NCBI RefSeq assembly: GCF_007362955.1
Contig: NZ_CP041696.1
Coordinates: forward strand, 2,852,001-2,916,000
DNA: 64,000 bases
DNA from: Lysinibacillus fusiformis
Lineage (GTDB): Bacteria; Bacillota; Bacilli; Bacillales_A; Planococcaceae
Direction of reading: 5' to 3'
The position numbers were made by a program, and so were the translations under genes. Of this stretch, positions 52,649 to 61,880 are shown in pieces (positions within the stretch are counted from its first letter, which is position 1; each line of letters opens with the position of its first letter). Under the pieces are notes generated by a model. The model saw only the letters and a list, made by a program, of their open reading frames with translations. It was not told where the DNA came from and did not search any database.

Positions 52649-55042
52649 TTGAAAAAAACGAATATAACGGCACTTATTTTACTATTTATGCTTGTTATGA
52701 GCTTTATGCTACCAGCTTCACAGGCTAGCGCCGCACCAACTTTAGAAGTGCAGGCGAAAGCAGGAATGGTAGGAAAAGCAAAATATGAATCTGTTGTGCC
52801 GCTACAAGTAACAGTGAAAAATAATGGTGCTGATTTTTCAGGGGACATGGCAATTAATGCCTTGAGTTCCTACGAGGCTGCATCAGCACTTGTACTGCCA
52901 CTCGATATAGCAGCAGGTGAAGAAAAAACATTTGAGCTATATTTGGATGGACTAGCAGACTATAGCTATTCAGATGCAGATTTGTTTGCCTTTTATGAGG
53001 GGAGCATTGAAAAAGGGAAGAAGGTTGCTTATAAAGGAACAAAACGTTTACAAGCAAACTTTTTAGATCCATCAGCTACATTTATCTATACTTTAACGGA
53101 TAAAAGCGATCGCTTATCTGCTTATTTGCGTTTATCACAATTTATTTCTTCAAGTGATGTTGAAATTTTTAATTTAAATCAAATAAAAGAGTTTACTTTG
53201 CCTGAGGATGCACAAGGTTATGCGATGGCGAATATTATTGCTGTCGATGAAATTTCTATTGCCGATTTATCTCAAAATCAACAAGAAGCTTTATTGAAAT
53301 GGGTACAGGACGGCGGTACTTTACTGCTTGGAGCGTCTGATCAAGTAGATACAACTGCGGGCATTTTTAAAGATTATTTACCACTTACATTATCACAACA
53401 AATGAAGACCGTTTCAGCAGCTAGCTTAACAAAATTATCAGGTGGGGGTATTTTTTCAAAGGATATTTCCGTCTATGCATCAACAGATAATGAAGGAAGC
53501 GTTGCTGTTTTAAAAGAAAACGATACAACGCTAGCAGCAAAGAAAAAGCTAGGTAGTGGGGAAATTGTGCAAACAACGTTTTCATTAGGAGATCAGCCTC
53601 TGGCATCAATGGATGGATATGCAGCATTAACTGCAAAAATGTTCAATATCCAATCCTTATCTCAACAAGGGATGAGGCAAGGACAATCAACAATGGATCA
53701 AATTTCATATGAACTACGTACAGTTAATGAATTATTCCCATCATTCGAAGTGTCTGTCAGCTACATGTTAATCGTCATCATTCTGTATATTTTAATTATC
53801 GGACCTATTCTTTATTTTGTCCTGAAAAAAATGGATAAGCGTGAACATGCGTGGTGGCTAATACCAGCCATTTCAATTGCACTATCAATTGCGCTCTTTA
53901 TTTTTGGCGCTAAAGATCGTATTGTACAACCACAAGTACAACAATCAGCCTTCTATAAAGTAAATGAGGATAGTAGTGTAAACGGCTACTATGTTGAATC
54001 GCTTTTAACGAATCGTAGTGGTGATTTTGTTGTAGAGGCAGATAAAGATACTACTGCACTGGCATTACGTGGTAATAATAATTTCACAGGTACGATGGGC
54101 GATTTACATGAAACATCGTATATTAAGGAACACGCTAATGGCTCGACATTAACATTACGAAACTTAAGCTATTGGTCTGTTCAATCATTTGCAGGGAAAA
54201 CAACCGCAAAAAACATCGGTAAGATGGATGTCGATATTACACTAAAAAATGAAAAGCTCTCTGGGACAATTAAGAATAATTTCCCGTTTACATTAAAGGA
54301 TGTAACGTTAATCTCAGGTATTAAAGAAGTAAAGCTTGGCGATATCGAGCCGAACGGAACACTTAAGGTGGACAAAGAACTGAAGTCAACGGTTCTGCAA
54401 AAGCCATCTTCGTTTAATAGTTACAATTATAATTATCCAGCGAAGAAAGAAGATGTAGACCCTCTTCGAATCGAGCGTATGAAATCACTTGCACTACCTC
54501 TTGTAGAAAGTGACAAGCAACCAGTAGTTACGGCTTGGGCAGAACAAGCAATTGTCGGGGTAGAGCTTGAAACAAGTGTTAAAATGTCACCAATTTCTTA
54601 TTTCATACAGCCATTTGAAGGAAAAGTAGAACTATCAGGACCATTTACCATGAAGCGTACCAACTTCACGTATACAGTGAAGCCACAATCAGCGAATGCC
54701 TATTTTGACAAAATAGACGAACAACTAAATAACTGGTATCTATCAGATGGTTTATATGAAGTTACAATGGCCATGCCAGATAATTTTATGGCATCTGTTC
54801 AATCATTAAATGAGCTTGTTATTTCAAATAAGGACGTGAAGCGCATGCAACTCGCCATTTGGAATAATGAAACAAGCATTTTTGAGCCGTTGGTTGACAC
54901 AAAGCAAGTGTTTTCAGAGAATATTGCGCAATACTTAAATGGAAATGGTGAACTGCGTGTACAAATCAAGTTCGGTCCAGACCAAACTGGAGAGCAGACA
55001 AGATTGCCAGAAATAGAGCTGAAAGGAGTGGCGAAGGAATGA
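52649..55042 (+). CDS. Large exported membrane protein of the ABC/MoxR/VWA operon
   Basis: The 797-aa protein has a signal peptide (about 1-29, LILLFMLVMSFMLPASQASA), an extracytoplasmic part (30-370), two helices (about 371-392 and 403-423, VIILYILIIGPILYFVL and WWLIPAISIALSIALFIFGA) and a second outside part (425-797). The first part includes LLKWVQDGGTLLLGASDQVD, typical of amidotransferase-like/DUF4350-type domains, so it may hold a non-catalytic Rossmann domain. The TTG start 52649 has AAAAGGGG 9 bases upstream; the TTG at 52640 abuts it. It overlaps the ABC ATPase gene by four bases. Confidence 0.85.
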   Translation: MKKTNITALILLFMLVMSFMLPASQASAAPTLEVQAKAGMVGKAKYESVVPLQVTVKNNGADFSGDMAINALSSYEAASALVLPLDIAAGEEKTFELYLDGLADYSYSDADLFAFYEGSIEKGKKVAYKGTKRLQANFLDPSATFIYTLTDKSDRLSAYLRLSQFISSSDVEIFNLNQIKEFTLPEDAQGYAMANIIAVDEISIADLSQNQQEALLKWVQDGGTLLLGASDQVDTTAGIFKDYLPLTLSQQMKTVSAASLTKLSGGGIFSKDISVYASTDNEGSVAVLKENDTTLAAKKKLGSGEIVQTTFSLGDQPLASMDGYAALTAKMFNIQSLSQQGMRQGQSTMDQISYELRTVNELFPSFEVSVSYMLIVIILYILIIGPILYFVLKKMDKREHAWWLIPAISIALSIALFIFGAKDRIVQPQVQQSAFYKVNEDSSVNGYYVESLLTNRSGDFVVEADKDTTALALRGNNNFTGTMGDLHETSYIKEHANGSTLTLRNLSYWSVQSFAGKTTAKNIGKMDVDITLKNEKLSGTIKNNFPFTLKDVTLISGIKEVKLGDIEPNGTLKVDKELKSTVLQKPSSFNSYNYNYPAKKEDVDPLRIERMKSLALPLVESDKQPVVTAWAEQAIVGVELETSVKMSPISYFIQPFEGKVELSGPFTMKRTNFTYTVKPQSANAYFDKIDEQLNNWYLSDGLYEVTMAMPDNFMASVQSLNELVISNKDVKRMQLAIWNNETSIFEPLVDTKQVFSENIAQYLNGNGELRVQIKFGPDQTGEQTRLPEIELKGVAKE

Positions 55043-55974
55043 TTGAAATCCGTGATTTAACAAAAAGATATGGCTCCTTTACAGCGTTAGACCATCTAAA
55101 CTTATCACTTGAAGAAGGGGTTGTGTTTGGCTTTGTTGGTGCCAATGGTGCTGGTAAATCGACAACATTCTCGATTTTAGCAACATTACTATCCCCAACT
55201 TCTGGCGATGCCCTCATCAATGGAAAAAGCGTTATCAAGGAACCAAAGGAAGTACGTAAGCAAATTGGCTATATGCCAGATTTCTTTGGTGTATATGATC
55301 AACTAAAAGTCGATGAATATTTAGATTTCTATGGTGCAAGTTATGGCATTGACGCAACACAACGAAAAGTCTTAATTCCACAGCTGTTAGAGCTTGTGAA
55401 TTTAACGAATAAACGTTATGACTATGTAGATTTACTATCACGAGGAATGAAGCAACGTTTATGTCTGGCACGTGCCTTAATCCACGATCCTAAAGTATTG
55501 ATATTAGATGAGCCAGCATCAGGTCTTGATCCAAGGGCCCGCGTAGAAATGCGTGATATTTTAAGAAATTTAAAATCAATGGGGAAAACCATTCTAATCT
55601 CCTCACATATTTTGCCTGAACTTGCAGAAATGTGTGATGAAATCGGGGTTATTGATAATGGTAAACTCATCGCCCATGGGAATGTTGCAACGATTCAAGC
55701 GCAATTACAGGGAGAAAAGCGCATTGTCATAAAGATCGCGGAACGTTTAAGCGAGGTACGTGCATTTTTAGAGGAAGATCCTCTTATTTCATCCATTGAT
55801 GTTATGGGCAATCGCTTAGAAATAGCCTTTAATTATCGAGGAACAGATACGGAACAAGTGTCACTACTGAAAAAAGCAATACTTGCAGATTTACCAATTT
55901 ACGCATTAAGTGAAGTAGAAAAGGATTTAGAGGATGTCTTTATGGCGATTACGAAGGGAGCGGACAATCAATGA
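55039..55974 (+). CDS. ABC transporter ATP-binding protein
   Basis: The 311-aa ATPase has Walker A GANGAGKST (about 38-46), the signature LLSRGMKQRLCLARAL and Walker B VLILDEPASGLDP (about 154-166). It belongs to the export/ABC-2 group (CcmA/NatA-like). Its ATG overlaps the stop of the exported protein gene, and it overlaps the permease gene by four bases, so the three are translated together. Confidence 0.95.
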   Translation: MIEIRDLTKRYGSFTALDHLNLSLEEGVVFGFVGANGAGKSTTFSILATLLSPTSGDALINGKSVIKEPKEVRKQIGYMPDFFGVYDQLKVDEYLDFYGASYGIDATQRKVLIPQLLELVNLTNKRYDYVDLLSRGMKQRLCLARALIHDPKVLILDEPASGLDPRARVEMRDILRNLKSMGKTILISSHILPELAEMCDEIGVIDNGKLIAHGNVATIQAQLQGEKRIVIKIAERLSEVRAFLEEDPLISSIDVMGNRLEIAFNYRGTDTEQVSLLKKAILADLPIYALSEVEKDLEDVFMAITKGADNQ

Positions 55975-56816
55975 TGGAGCGATTTTATAATCCGGTACTC
56001 GTAAAAGAATTGAAGTTACGCTTCCGTTCTTTTAAAAGCTTTTCAGGTTTGATGTTTTATTTAGCGGTTATTTGTATTTTTATCGCAGGTTTTCTACTAC
56101 TGACAACAGAATTTACAGGCAAGGGTTTCTTTAGACCAGAAACAAGTTTTATGATGTTTGCTGTATTAACAATTTTACAAATGGCATTGGTTCTCTTTAT
56201 TACACCGAGTTTGACAGCTGGCGCAATCAGTAGTGAACGTGAAAAACAAACATTAAATATTTTACTGACAACAACACAAAGTTCCACACAAATTGTGATT
56301 GGAAAATTATTTTCGTCGGTGGCATTTTTAGTATTAATGCTTATCGCCGGGCTACCATTGTATAGTTTAGTGTTTTTGTTTGGTGGGGTATCACCTTCCC
56401 AATTAGTCTCTATCTTTTTATTTTATTTAGTGACGGTCATTGCTATAGGTAGTATCGGGGTTATGTTCTCAACAATTACGAAAAAAACAATAGTTGCGAT
56501 GATTGCTACGTACGGATCGATTATCTTTTTAGGTGGGATCACAGCATTTTTCTTCTTTTTAACAATGGCCTTCCATCAAATGGGGAATGCCATAGGGACG
56601 GGGACTTCCTTTATGACTTATTTCTGGGCTTCTATAAACCCAGGAGCATTAATGTTGACACTTATTTCCCCAGAGATGGGGGATGCTTTAGCAGAGCTTT
56701 CAGGTGTTGAATTACCAGTGTGGATTACCTATTTACTAGTTTATATTGTCATAATTGTACTTAGTTTAACAATTGCCATTAAAAAATTACGTGCCAACAT
56801 GAAAAGTAATCGATGA
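55971..56816 (+). CDS. ABC-2-type transporter permease
   Basis: The 281-aa protein has six helices (starting near 25, 60, 105, 140, 175 and 245) and the ABC-2 pattern AGAISSEREKQTLNILLTTT between helices 2 and 3. With the ATPase it forms a transporter of unknown cargo. The next gene starts 12 bases later behind GAGGAGG. Confidence 0.9.
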   Translation: MMERFYNPVLVKELKLRFRSFKSFSGLMFYLAVICIFIAGFLLLTTEFTGKGFFRPETSFMMFAVLTILQMALVLFITPSLTAGAISSEREKQTLNILLTTTQSSTQIVIGKLFSSVAFLVLMLIAGLPLYSLVFLFGGVSPSQLVSIFLFYLVTVIAIGSIGVMFSTITKKTIVAMIATYGSIIFLGGITAFFFFLTMAFHQMGNAIGTGTSFMTYFWASINPGALMLTLISPEMGDALAELSGVELPVWITYLLVYIVIIVLSLTIAIKKLRANMKSNR

Positions 56817-56828
56817 GGAGGAAACTTT

Positions 56829-58244
56829 ATGGAGCGTCGTAAGCAATTACAAAAATATATACAACGTGCAAAAACGAGTTTAACACTCGAAAGAAGCATT
56901 CCTATTGCACAGTACGGCTTGTTTTTGGCATTGCTCTCGAGTGCTTCACTCATGCTCGTTTCAAGGCTATTTGTCTGGCCGTATTACCGTCAAACGGCAC
57001 TAGCTGTCTTTCTAGTTGGGATAATTGCGGCAATCGTCTTGATGTGGTGGAAGCGTGCGAGAGCGAAAGAGGCATTACACACTCTTGATCATTATTTCTC
57101 GCATAATGAACTGGTGACAGCTTTGTCATTTAAAGAAGATGAAGATCCATTGGTGCAATCACTACTTGCAAAAGCAGTTCAAAAGGCAGAAAAGGCGTTC
57201 TCTGAATTTAAAGTAAGAAAGAAAGCTTTGTTTCGACCTAAAGCATGCATTGGATTATTTGTAACAGGTGTTGTTTTAGCGATGCTCTATATGTTCCCAG
57301 CTACCACGCAGATTGAAGCTATAGAGGTAGAAAAAGAAAAGGCAGTCATCGAGGACATAAAAAAAGAAGTTGCGAAGTTAGAAAAAAAAGCAGAAACAAA
57401 AGAAGTGAAAGAGCAGTTAAAAGAATTGCAAAACAAATTAAAAGATGCAGATACAGCTGAAGAGGCGCTACGTGATGTCGTGAAGAAACAGAAAGAACTT
57501 GCGTTAAAGGAACAACAATTAAAGGATAAACAAACGGCTAATGAAGATAGTGCAACTGAGGGTCAAGGTCTATCCGAAGAAGAAATTGAGCAATTGAAGG
57601 AACTTGCTCACATGCAACAGGGTTTAACGCAAAATGCGAATACTACTCAAACGGCAATGAGTAAGCTCGGGAAGCCAGCAAGTAATTCATTACAAAACGC
57701 CATTGCGAGTGCTAATAATGCAAATAACAATCAGCAAAACAGTTCCAGTTCGAATACGGGCCAAAAACCTGCTGGAAATGCGCAGTCTAATAATCAACCA
57801 GGTCAACAGGGACAAAATAATTCGCAAAGTGGCAATCAGCAGGCGCAAGGGTCTAGTCAAAGTAATCAACAAGGACAGGGCCAAGGACAAGGTCAGGGCC
57901 AAGGAAAAGGACAAGGACAAGGACAAGGTCAAGGGAGTGGTCAGGGTGGTCCAGGTTTAGGAACTGGTGCTGGGTCCGGACAGGGCGGACGAAATCTATT
58001 AACGATGCCTGATCGGCTAGGGGGTTCAAGTGAAACCTCTGTAGATGGAGGAGCATTAGGAGACGGCTCACATGTTTCGGAGCAGCAAGGAAATGGCCCC
58101 ATTACAAAAGGTTCGATACGTCCATATGATGAAGTGATAGGCGCATATAAAGATAGCTATTTAGAAAGCTCAGAGCGTTTACAATTACCGAAAGATTTAC
58201 AAAATGTCGTGCAATCTTATTTCACGTCAATTGAGTCGCAGTAG
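56829..58244 (+). CDS. Membrane coiled-coil protein with Gln/Gly-rich tail
   Basis: The 471-aa protein has helices at about 27-50 and 57-74, a third at about 137-157, a charged coiled-coil (about 165-240, rich in KKEVAKLEKKAE-type repeats), a low-complexity stretch of Gln, Asn, Ser and Gly (about 290-395) and a conserved-looking end with YDEVIGAYKDSYLESSERLQ. The low-complexity stretch is encoded by a purine-rich repeat of GGACAA/GGTCAA units near 57880-57950. I do not recognise a family for the whole. The position between the ABC permease and MoxR suggests a scaffold of the complex. Confidence 0.8.
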   Translation: MERRKQLQKYIQRAKTSLTLERSIPIAQYGLFLALLSSASLMLVSRLFVWPYYRQTALAVFLVGIIAAIVLMWWKRARAKEALHTLDHYFSHNELVTALSFKEDEDPLVQSLLAKAVQKAEKAFSEFKVRKKALFRPKACIGLFVTGVVLAMLYMFPATTQIEAIEVEKEKAVIEDIKKEVAKLEKKAETKEVKEQLKELQNKLKDADTAEEALRDVVKKQKELALKEQQLKDKQTANEDSATEGQGLSEEEIEQLKELAHMQQGLTQNANTTQTAMSKLGKPASNSLQNAIASANNANNNQQNSSSSNTGQKPAGNAQSNNQPGQQGQNNSQSGNQQAQGSSQSNQQGQGQGQGQGQGKGQGQGQGQGSGQGGPGLGTGAGSGQGGRNLLTMPDRLGGSSETSVDGGALGDGSHVSEQQGNGPITKGSIRPYDEVIGAYKDSYLESSERLQLPKDLQNVVQSYFTSIESQ

Positions 58245-58255
58245 GAGGAAAAGAA

Positions 58256-59251
58256 ATGGCATTTACAGAACAACAGTATGTTGAAATGAGTACGAATTTA
58301 CAACAAGTAAAAGAAGAAATCCATCGTTTTATAGTTGGTCAAGAGGAAGCGATAGATTATACATTATATGCAGTTCTGGCAGATGGTCATGCGCTGTTAG
58401 AGGGACTACCAGGCTTAGGGAAAACAATGCTAATTCGCACCATTTCTGAGGTGTTGGATTTATCCTTCTCACGTATTCAATTTACACCAGATTTAATGCC
58501 TGCAGATATTACGGGGACGAGCATGATTGAGCGAACAACAGATGGCAAGCAACAATTCACTTTCCAGCCAGGGCCAATTTTCAGCCAAATGGTCTTAGCA
58601 GATGAGATTAACCGAGCAACTCCAAAAACCCAAAGTGCACTGCTTGAGGCAATGGGCGAAAAAACAGTTACAATTTTAGGAGATACGAAAAAAATGGCTA
58701 AACCATTCTTCGTCCTAGCTACCCAAAACCCCATTGAAATGGAGGGTACATATCCATTACCAGAGGCGCAGATGGACCGTTTTCTTTGCAAAATCCTCGT
58801 TCCATATCCAGAGAAGAGTGAACTAATGGAGATTATGAAGCGAACAACTGGCGCACAGGAAATCACCTTACAAAAAATAATGGACACAGAAGGTCTCCTG
58901 CTAGCACAACAAATGGTGAAGGAAGTACTTGTAGCAGATGAAATGCTTGAATTTGCAGCGGACCTCGTTGTGGCAACGCATCCTGAAAGAGCGGAAGCAA
59001 TAGATGAGGTAAAACAATATGCCATGTATGGTAGTGGTCCTCGTGGCTTACAAAGTTTAATAAGGCTAGCAAAAGCTAGAGCACTAATGAATGGACGTTT
59101 CCATGTATCAGTTGCGGATATTAAATCCGTAGCGAAGCCTGTACTACGTCATCGTATGCTACTGAACTATGAAGGGGAGGCTTCAGGGAAAACAGCAGAT
59201 GATGTGATTGACGTAATTTTAGAAAAAGTACAGCAAGGTGTTAGCAGGTGA
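58256..59251 (+). CDS. MoxR-family AAA+ ATPase
   Basis: The 331-aa protein has Walker A GLPGLGKTMLI (about 46-56), Walker B VLADEINRATPKTQSALLEA and sensor 1 VLATQNPIEMEGTYPLPEAQ, MDRF. MoxR proteins act as chaperones or remodelling factors for VWA-domain proteins. AGGAGG precedes the ATG. It overlaps the DUF58 gene by four bases. Confidence 0.95.
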   Translation: MAFTEQQYVEMSTNLQQVKEEIHRFIVGQEEAIDYTLYAVLADGHALLEGLPGLGKTMLIRTISEVLDLSFSRIQFTPDLMPADITGTSMIERTTDGKQQFTFQPGPIFSQMVLADEINRATPKTQSALLEAMGEKTVTILGDTKKMAKPFFVLATQNPIEMEGTYPLPEAQMDRFLCKILVPYPEKSELMEIMKRTTGAQEITLQKIMDTEGLLLAQQMVKEVLVADEMLEFAADLVVATHPERAEAIDEVKQYAMYGSGPRGLQSLIRLAKARALMNGRFHVSVADIKSVAKPVLRHRMLLNYEGEASGKTADDVIDVILEKVQQGVSR

Positions 59252-60123
59252 CGCAGAAAATATTATTGCCCGAAGATTGGCTAGCGAAAATTAGTCGCTT
59301 CCAAGTGGCGACGGCCTCCAAATTGCGTGGGCAACATAAAGGCTCGCACCGTTCGCAACGTTTCGGGGCATCGCTCGATTTTTCGGATTTTCGCGAATAC
59401 CACCTAGGCGATGATGTAAGACAGGTGGATTGGAATGTCTTTGCGCGAACCGATAAATATTTCATTAAACGTTTTTTAGATGAGCAAGAGATGCGTGTGC
59501 ACATTTTATTAGACACTACAAAATCAATGGGGGAGCAAGCAAAATGGACTTTTGCACGGCAAATTGTTGCTTCACTTGGCTTAATGGTACTTGGTCGTGA
59601 TGACCGATTATCATTTTCGTTTGTTCAAGATGACATGTTGCCACCATTTCGTCGCAAAGGTGCTATGTATCGTCGTGCCTTCTTACAAGTAGTGACTGAC
59701 ATTGACAATGCGACCTATACAAGTAGCTTTGCACAAGGCGCATTAAAAGCAATGCCTAAAGATAGTACAGTGCTATTTATAGTGACAGACGGCCTAGAAA
59801 CAATCGAAGAATGGGAACAGCTATTGAAAAGATTGCCACGTTTTGCAGGGGATGTGCGCATTATACAAATTGTCACGCAGGAAGAACTTTCTCCGAATTA
59901 TAGTGGTGATGTTCGTCTACTTGACCGTGAAACGAGTCGTGATGTGAATGTTACGATGTCAGCAAAAGTACTTGATACGTATGAGGCAAGAAGACGTTTA
60001 CATGAAGAAGAGTTTGAGGCAATTTGTCGACGATTCGGTGTTCGAAAATTACAACTTAAGGTGGAAGATGGACTTCAGCATGCTGTCTTTCAACAATTAT
60101 TAAAAGCACATTGGATTAGGTGA
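59248..60123 (+). CDS. DUF58-domain protein
   Basis: The 291-aa protein has the typical DUF58 entry GSHRSQRFGASLDFSDFREY, HLGDDVRQVDWNVFARTDKY and a VWA-like core with VHILLDTTKSMGE (metal-site-like DxTxS). DUF58 proteins are encoded next to MoxR in many bacteria and may be its VWA partner. The GTG start 59248 overlaps the MoxR stop. Confidence 0.92.
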   Translation: MTQKILLPEDWLAKISRFQVATASKLRGQHKGSHRSQRFGASLDFSDFREYHLGDDVRQVDWNVFARTDKYFIKRFLDEQEMRVHILLDTTKSMGEQAKWTFARQIVASLGLMVLGRDDRLSFSFVQDDMLPPFRRKGAMYRRAFLQVVTDIDNATYTSSFAQGALKAMPKDSTVLFIVTDGLETIEEWEQLLKRLPRFAGDVRIIQIVTQEELSPNYSGDVRLLDRETSRDVNVTMSAKVLDTYEARRRLHEEEFEAICRRFGVRKLQLKVEDGLQHAVFQQLLKAHWIR

Positions 60124-60134
60124 GGTGAGCCGTA

Positions 60135-61880
60135 TTGGGCTTTAGTCAAATACTTTTTAGCTGGACGGCCATCATCCCGGTCATTGTCCTTCTATATTAT
60201 TTCTTTCGAAAAAAATATACAGATCAAACCGTGTCATCCACACTCTTTTGGTCAGAAATTATGCAGGAGACACGCGTATCTCCGTACTTAAAGCATTTAC
60301 AAAAAAATGCGTTGCTCTATTTGCAATTGTTGGCGCTTCTGTTACTTGTACTCGCGCTAATGAATCCATATTTTAAAAAGTCAACGATTGCTGGTGCGCA
60401 AACGATTTTCATTGTTGATACGTCTGCTACGATGTTGGCAGGAAAAGAGCAGTCAACATTTGATACGCACAAAAAGAAAATGTTGTCGTTAGTCAATCAG
60501 CTTGAAGGAAGACCCGTGACACTGATTACAACTGGTAATACCCCTCAGGCCGTTTTACAGCAAGAAACGAATCCAAAAGATATTGAGAAAGCTGTCCAGG
60601 ATTTGCAAGTGACATATGAAACCGCACAAATGAACAAAGCACTTGATGTGGCGCAAGCTTTTGTCGGTGATACGCCAACATCGATTTATGTCTTTACAGA
60701 TTCACTCGATAAAAAGCAATTACCCATGGAAAAGGAATCGGTGAAGTGGATTGTACAAGGTTCAACGATGGATTTAACGAATATAGCCATCACACGATTT
60801 GCTGCAACAACAGACGGTAAGGCAACGATGGCACTTGTTCAGTTGCAAAATGATACGGTCAAAGAGCACAGTCTGACACTTACGCTACAAAATGCTAAGG
60901 GTGAGGACGTTATAGCTGAGAAGGTAACATTGCCAGCAAACGAAGCAGTGACTAAAACGTTTAAAGACTTACCGTTAGTAGATACGATAACTGCTACCAT
61001 TGATGTGCAGGATGATTATGCCATTGATAATACGCAATCTGTATTGTTACATACGGCCACATCAAAAGTAGTTGTTGATAAAAATATACATCAACTTATT
61101 CAAAAGGGATTTCAAACAATTAACAGTGGCGTGAAAATTGTTCCGTCCTTACAAGTGGTAGATAATCCAGATTCTACCGTGGTAACAAATCAAACAACTC
61201 TGTTGAAAGAAATGACCAAGCCGATTGTCTTATTTGGACGTGATGATATTGAAAAGGTGGATATGAATGGGGTTGTGAAAACAACGAATGACGCTTTATT
61301 TGCATTTAGTGATTTAAATGATATTTATGTAAGTGCAATTTATCCTGCGTTTGATGGCTATAAAACAATTGCCACTGTTGGAGATAAACCATTTATTCAA
61401 CGTTCAACAGAAGGGGATATCGTCGTGCTAGCAGATATAGCCGATACAGATTGGCCTTTACATCCCTCATTTCCACTATTTTTATGGAGTGTCCAACAAC
61501 AATTATCGCAATCAAAAGATTCACTTGGAATTTTCTCACCCAATGAGCAGCGCTCAGTTGCATTAGCACAAGGCGAGTGGAATGTTTATTCGCAGGATGA
61601 TGAGTTTTTATCAACAATCACCAATGGGTTATTAACAGCGCCCATGAAACCAGGCGTCTACACAGCACGTTCAAATAGTGAGGAAAAACGCCTCGTTGTG
61701 CAACTCCAGGCACAGGAGCGTGTGCTTGAAAAGGGTACGAGTTATACGCTTGGAGAATTACAAGAAAATGGCAAGGAAGAAGTATCAAAAACTTCATTTG
61801 TACCTTGGCTTATACTCATTATTTTAGTATTACTGGTGTTAGAGTGGGAGGTGCAGCGACGTCGTGGATTTACGAATTGA
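60135..61880 (+). CDS. BatA-like VWA protein (membrane-anchored)
   Basis: The 581-aa protein begins with a BatA-type N-terminus (GFSQILFSWTAIIPVIVLLY, a second helix around 60-78, LLYLQLLALLLLVLALMNPY), a VWA-like domain (about 90-240), an extracytoplasmic middle and a final helix (about 553-572, PWLILIILVLLVLEWEVQRR). The metal-site motif reads VDTSATM, with Thr replacing the last Ser of DxSxS. The start is TTG 60135 behind GAGGTGAG. It overlaps the next gene by 17 bases. Confidence 0.88.
   Translation: MGFSQILFSWTAIIPVIVLLYYFFRKKYTDQTVSSTLFWSEIMQETRVSPYLKHLQKNALLYLQLLALLLLVLALMNPYFKKSTIAGAQTIFIVDTSATMLAGKEQSTFDTHKKKMLSLVNQLEGRPVTLITTGNTPQAVLQQETNPKDIEKAVQDLQVTYETAQMNKALDVAQAFVGDTPTSIYVFTDSLDKKQLPMEKESVKWIVQGSTMDLTNIAITRFAATTDGKATMALVQLQNDTVKEHSLTLTLQNAKGEDVIAEKVTLPANEAVTKTFKDLPLVDTITATIDVQDDYAIDNTQSVLLHTATSKVVVDKNIHQLIQKGFQTINSGVKIVPSLQVVDNPDSTVVTNQTTLLKEMTKPIVLFGRDDIEKVDMNGVVKTTNDALFAFSDLNDIYVSAIYPAFDGYKTIATVGDKPFIQRSTEGDIVVLADIADTDWPLHPSFPLFLWSVQQQLSQSKDSLGIFSPNEQRSVALAQGEWNVYSQDDEFLSTITNGLLTAPMKPGVYTARSNSEEKRLVVQLQAQERVLEKGTSYTLGELQENGKEEVSKTSFVPWLILIILVLLVLEWEVQRRRGFTN

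Noticed and set aside
57690..58071. Several long frames on both strands across the Gln/Gly-rich region
   Set aside because: They come from the hexamer repeat of the coiled-coil protein gene and have no ribosome sites.
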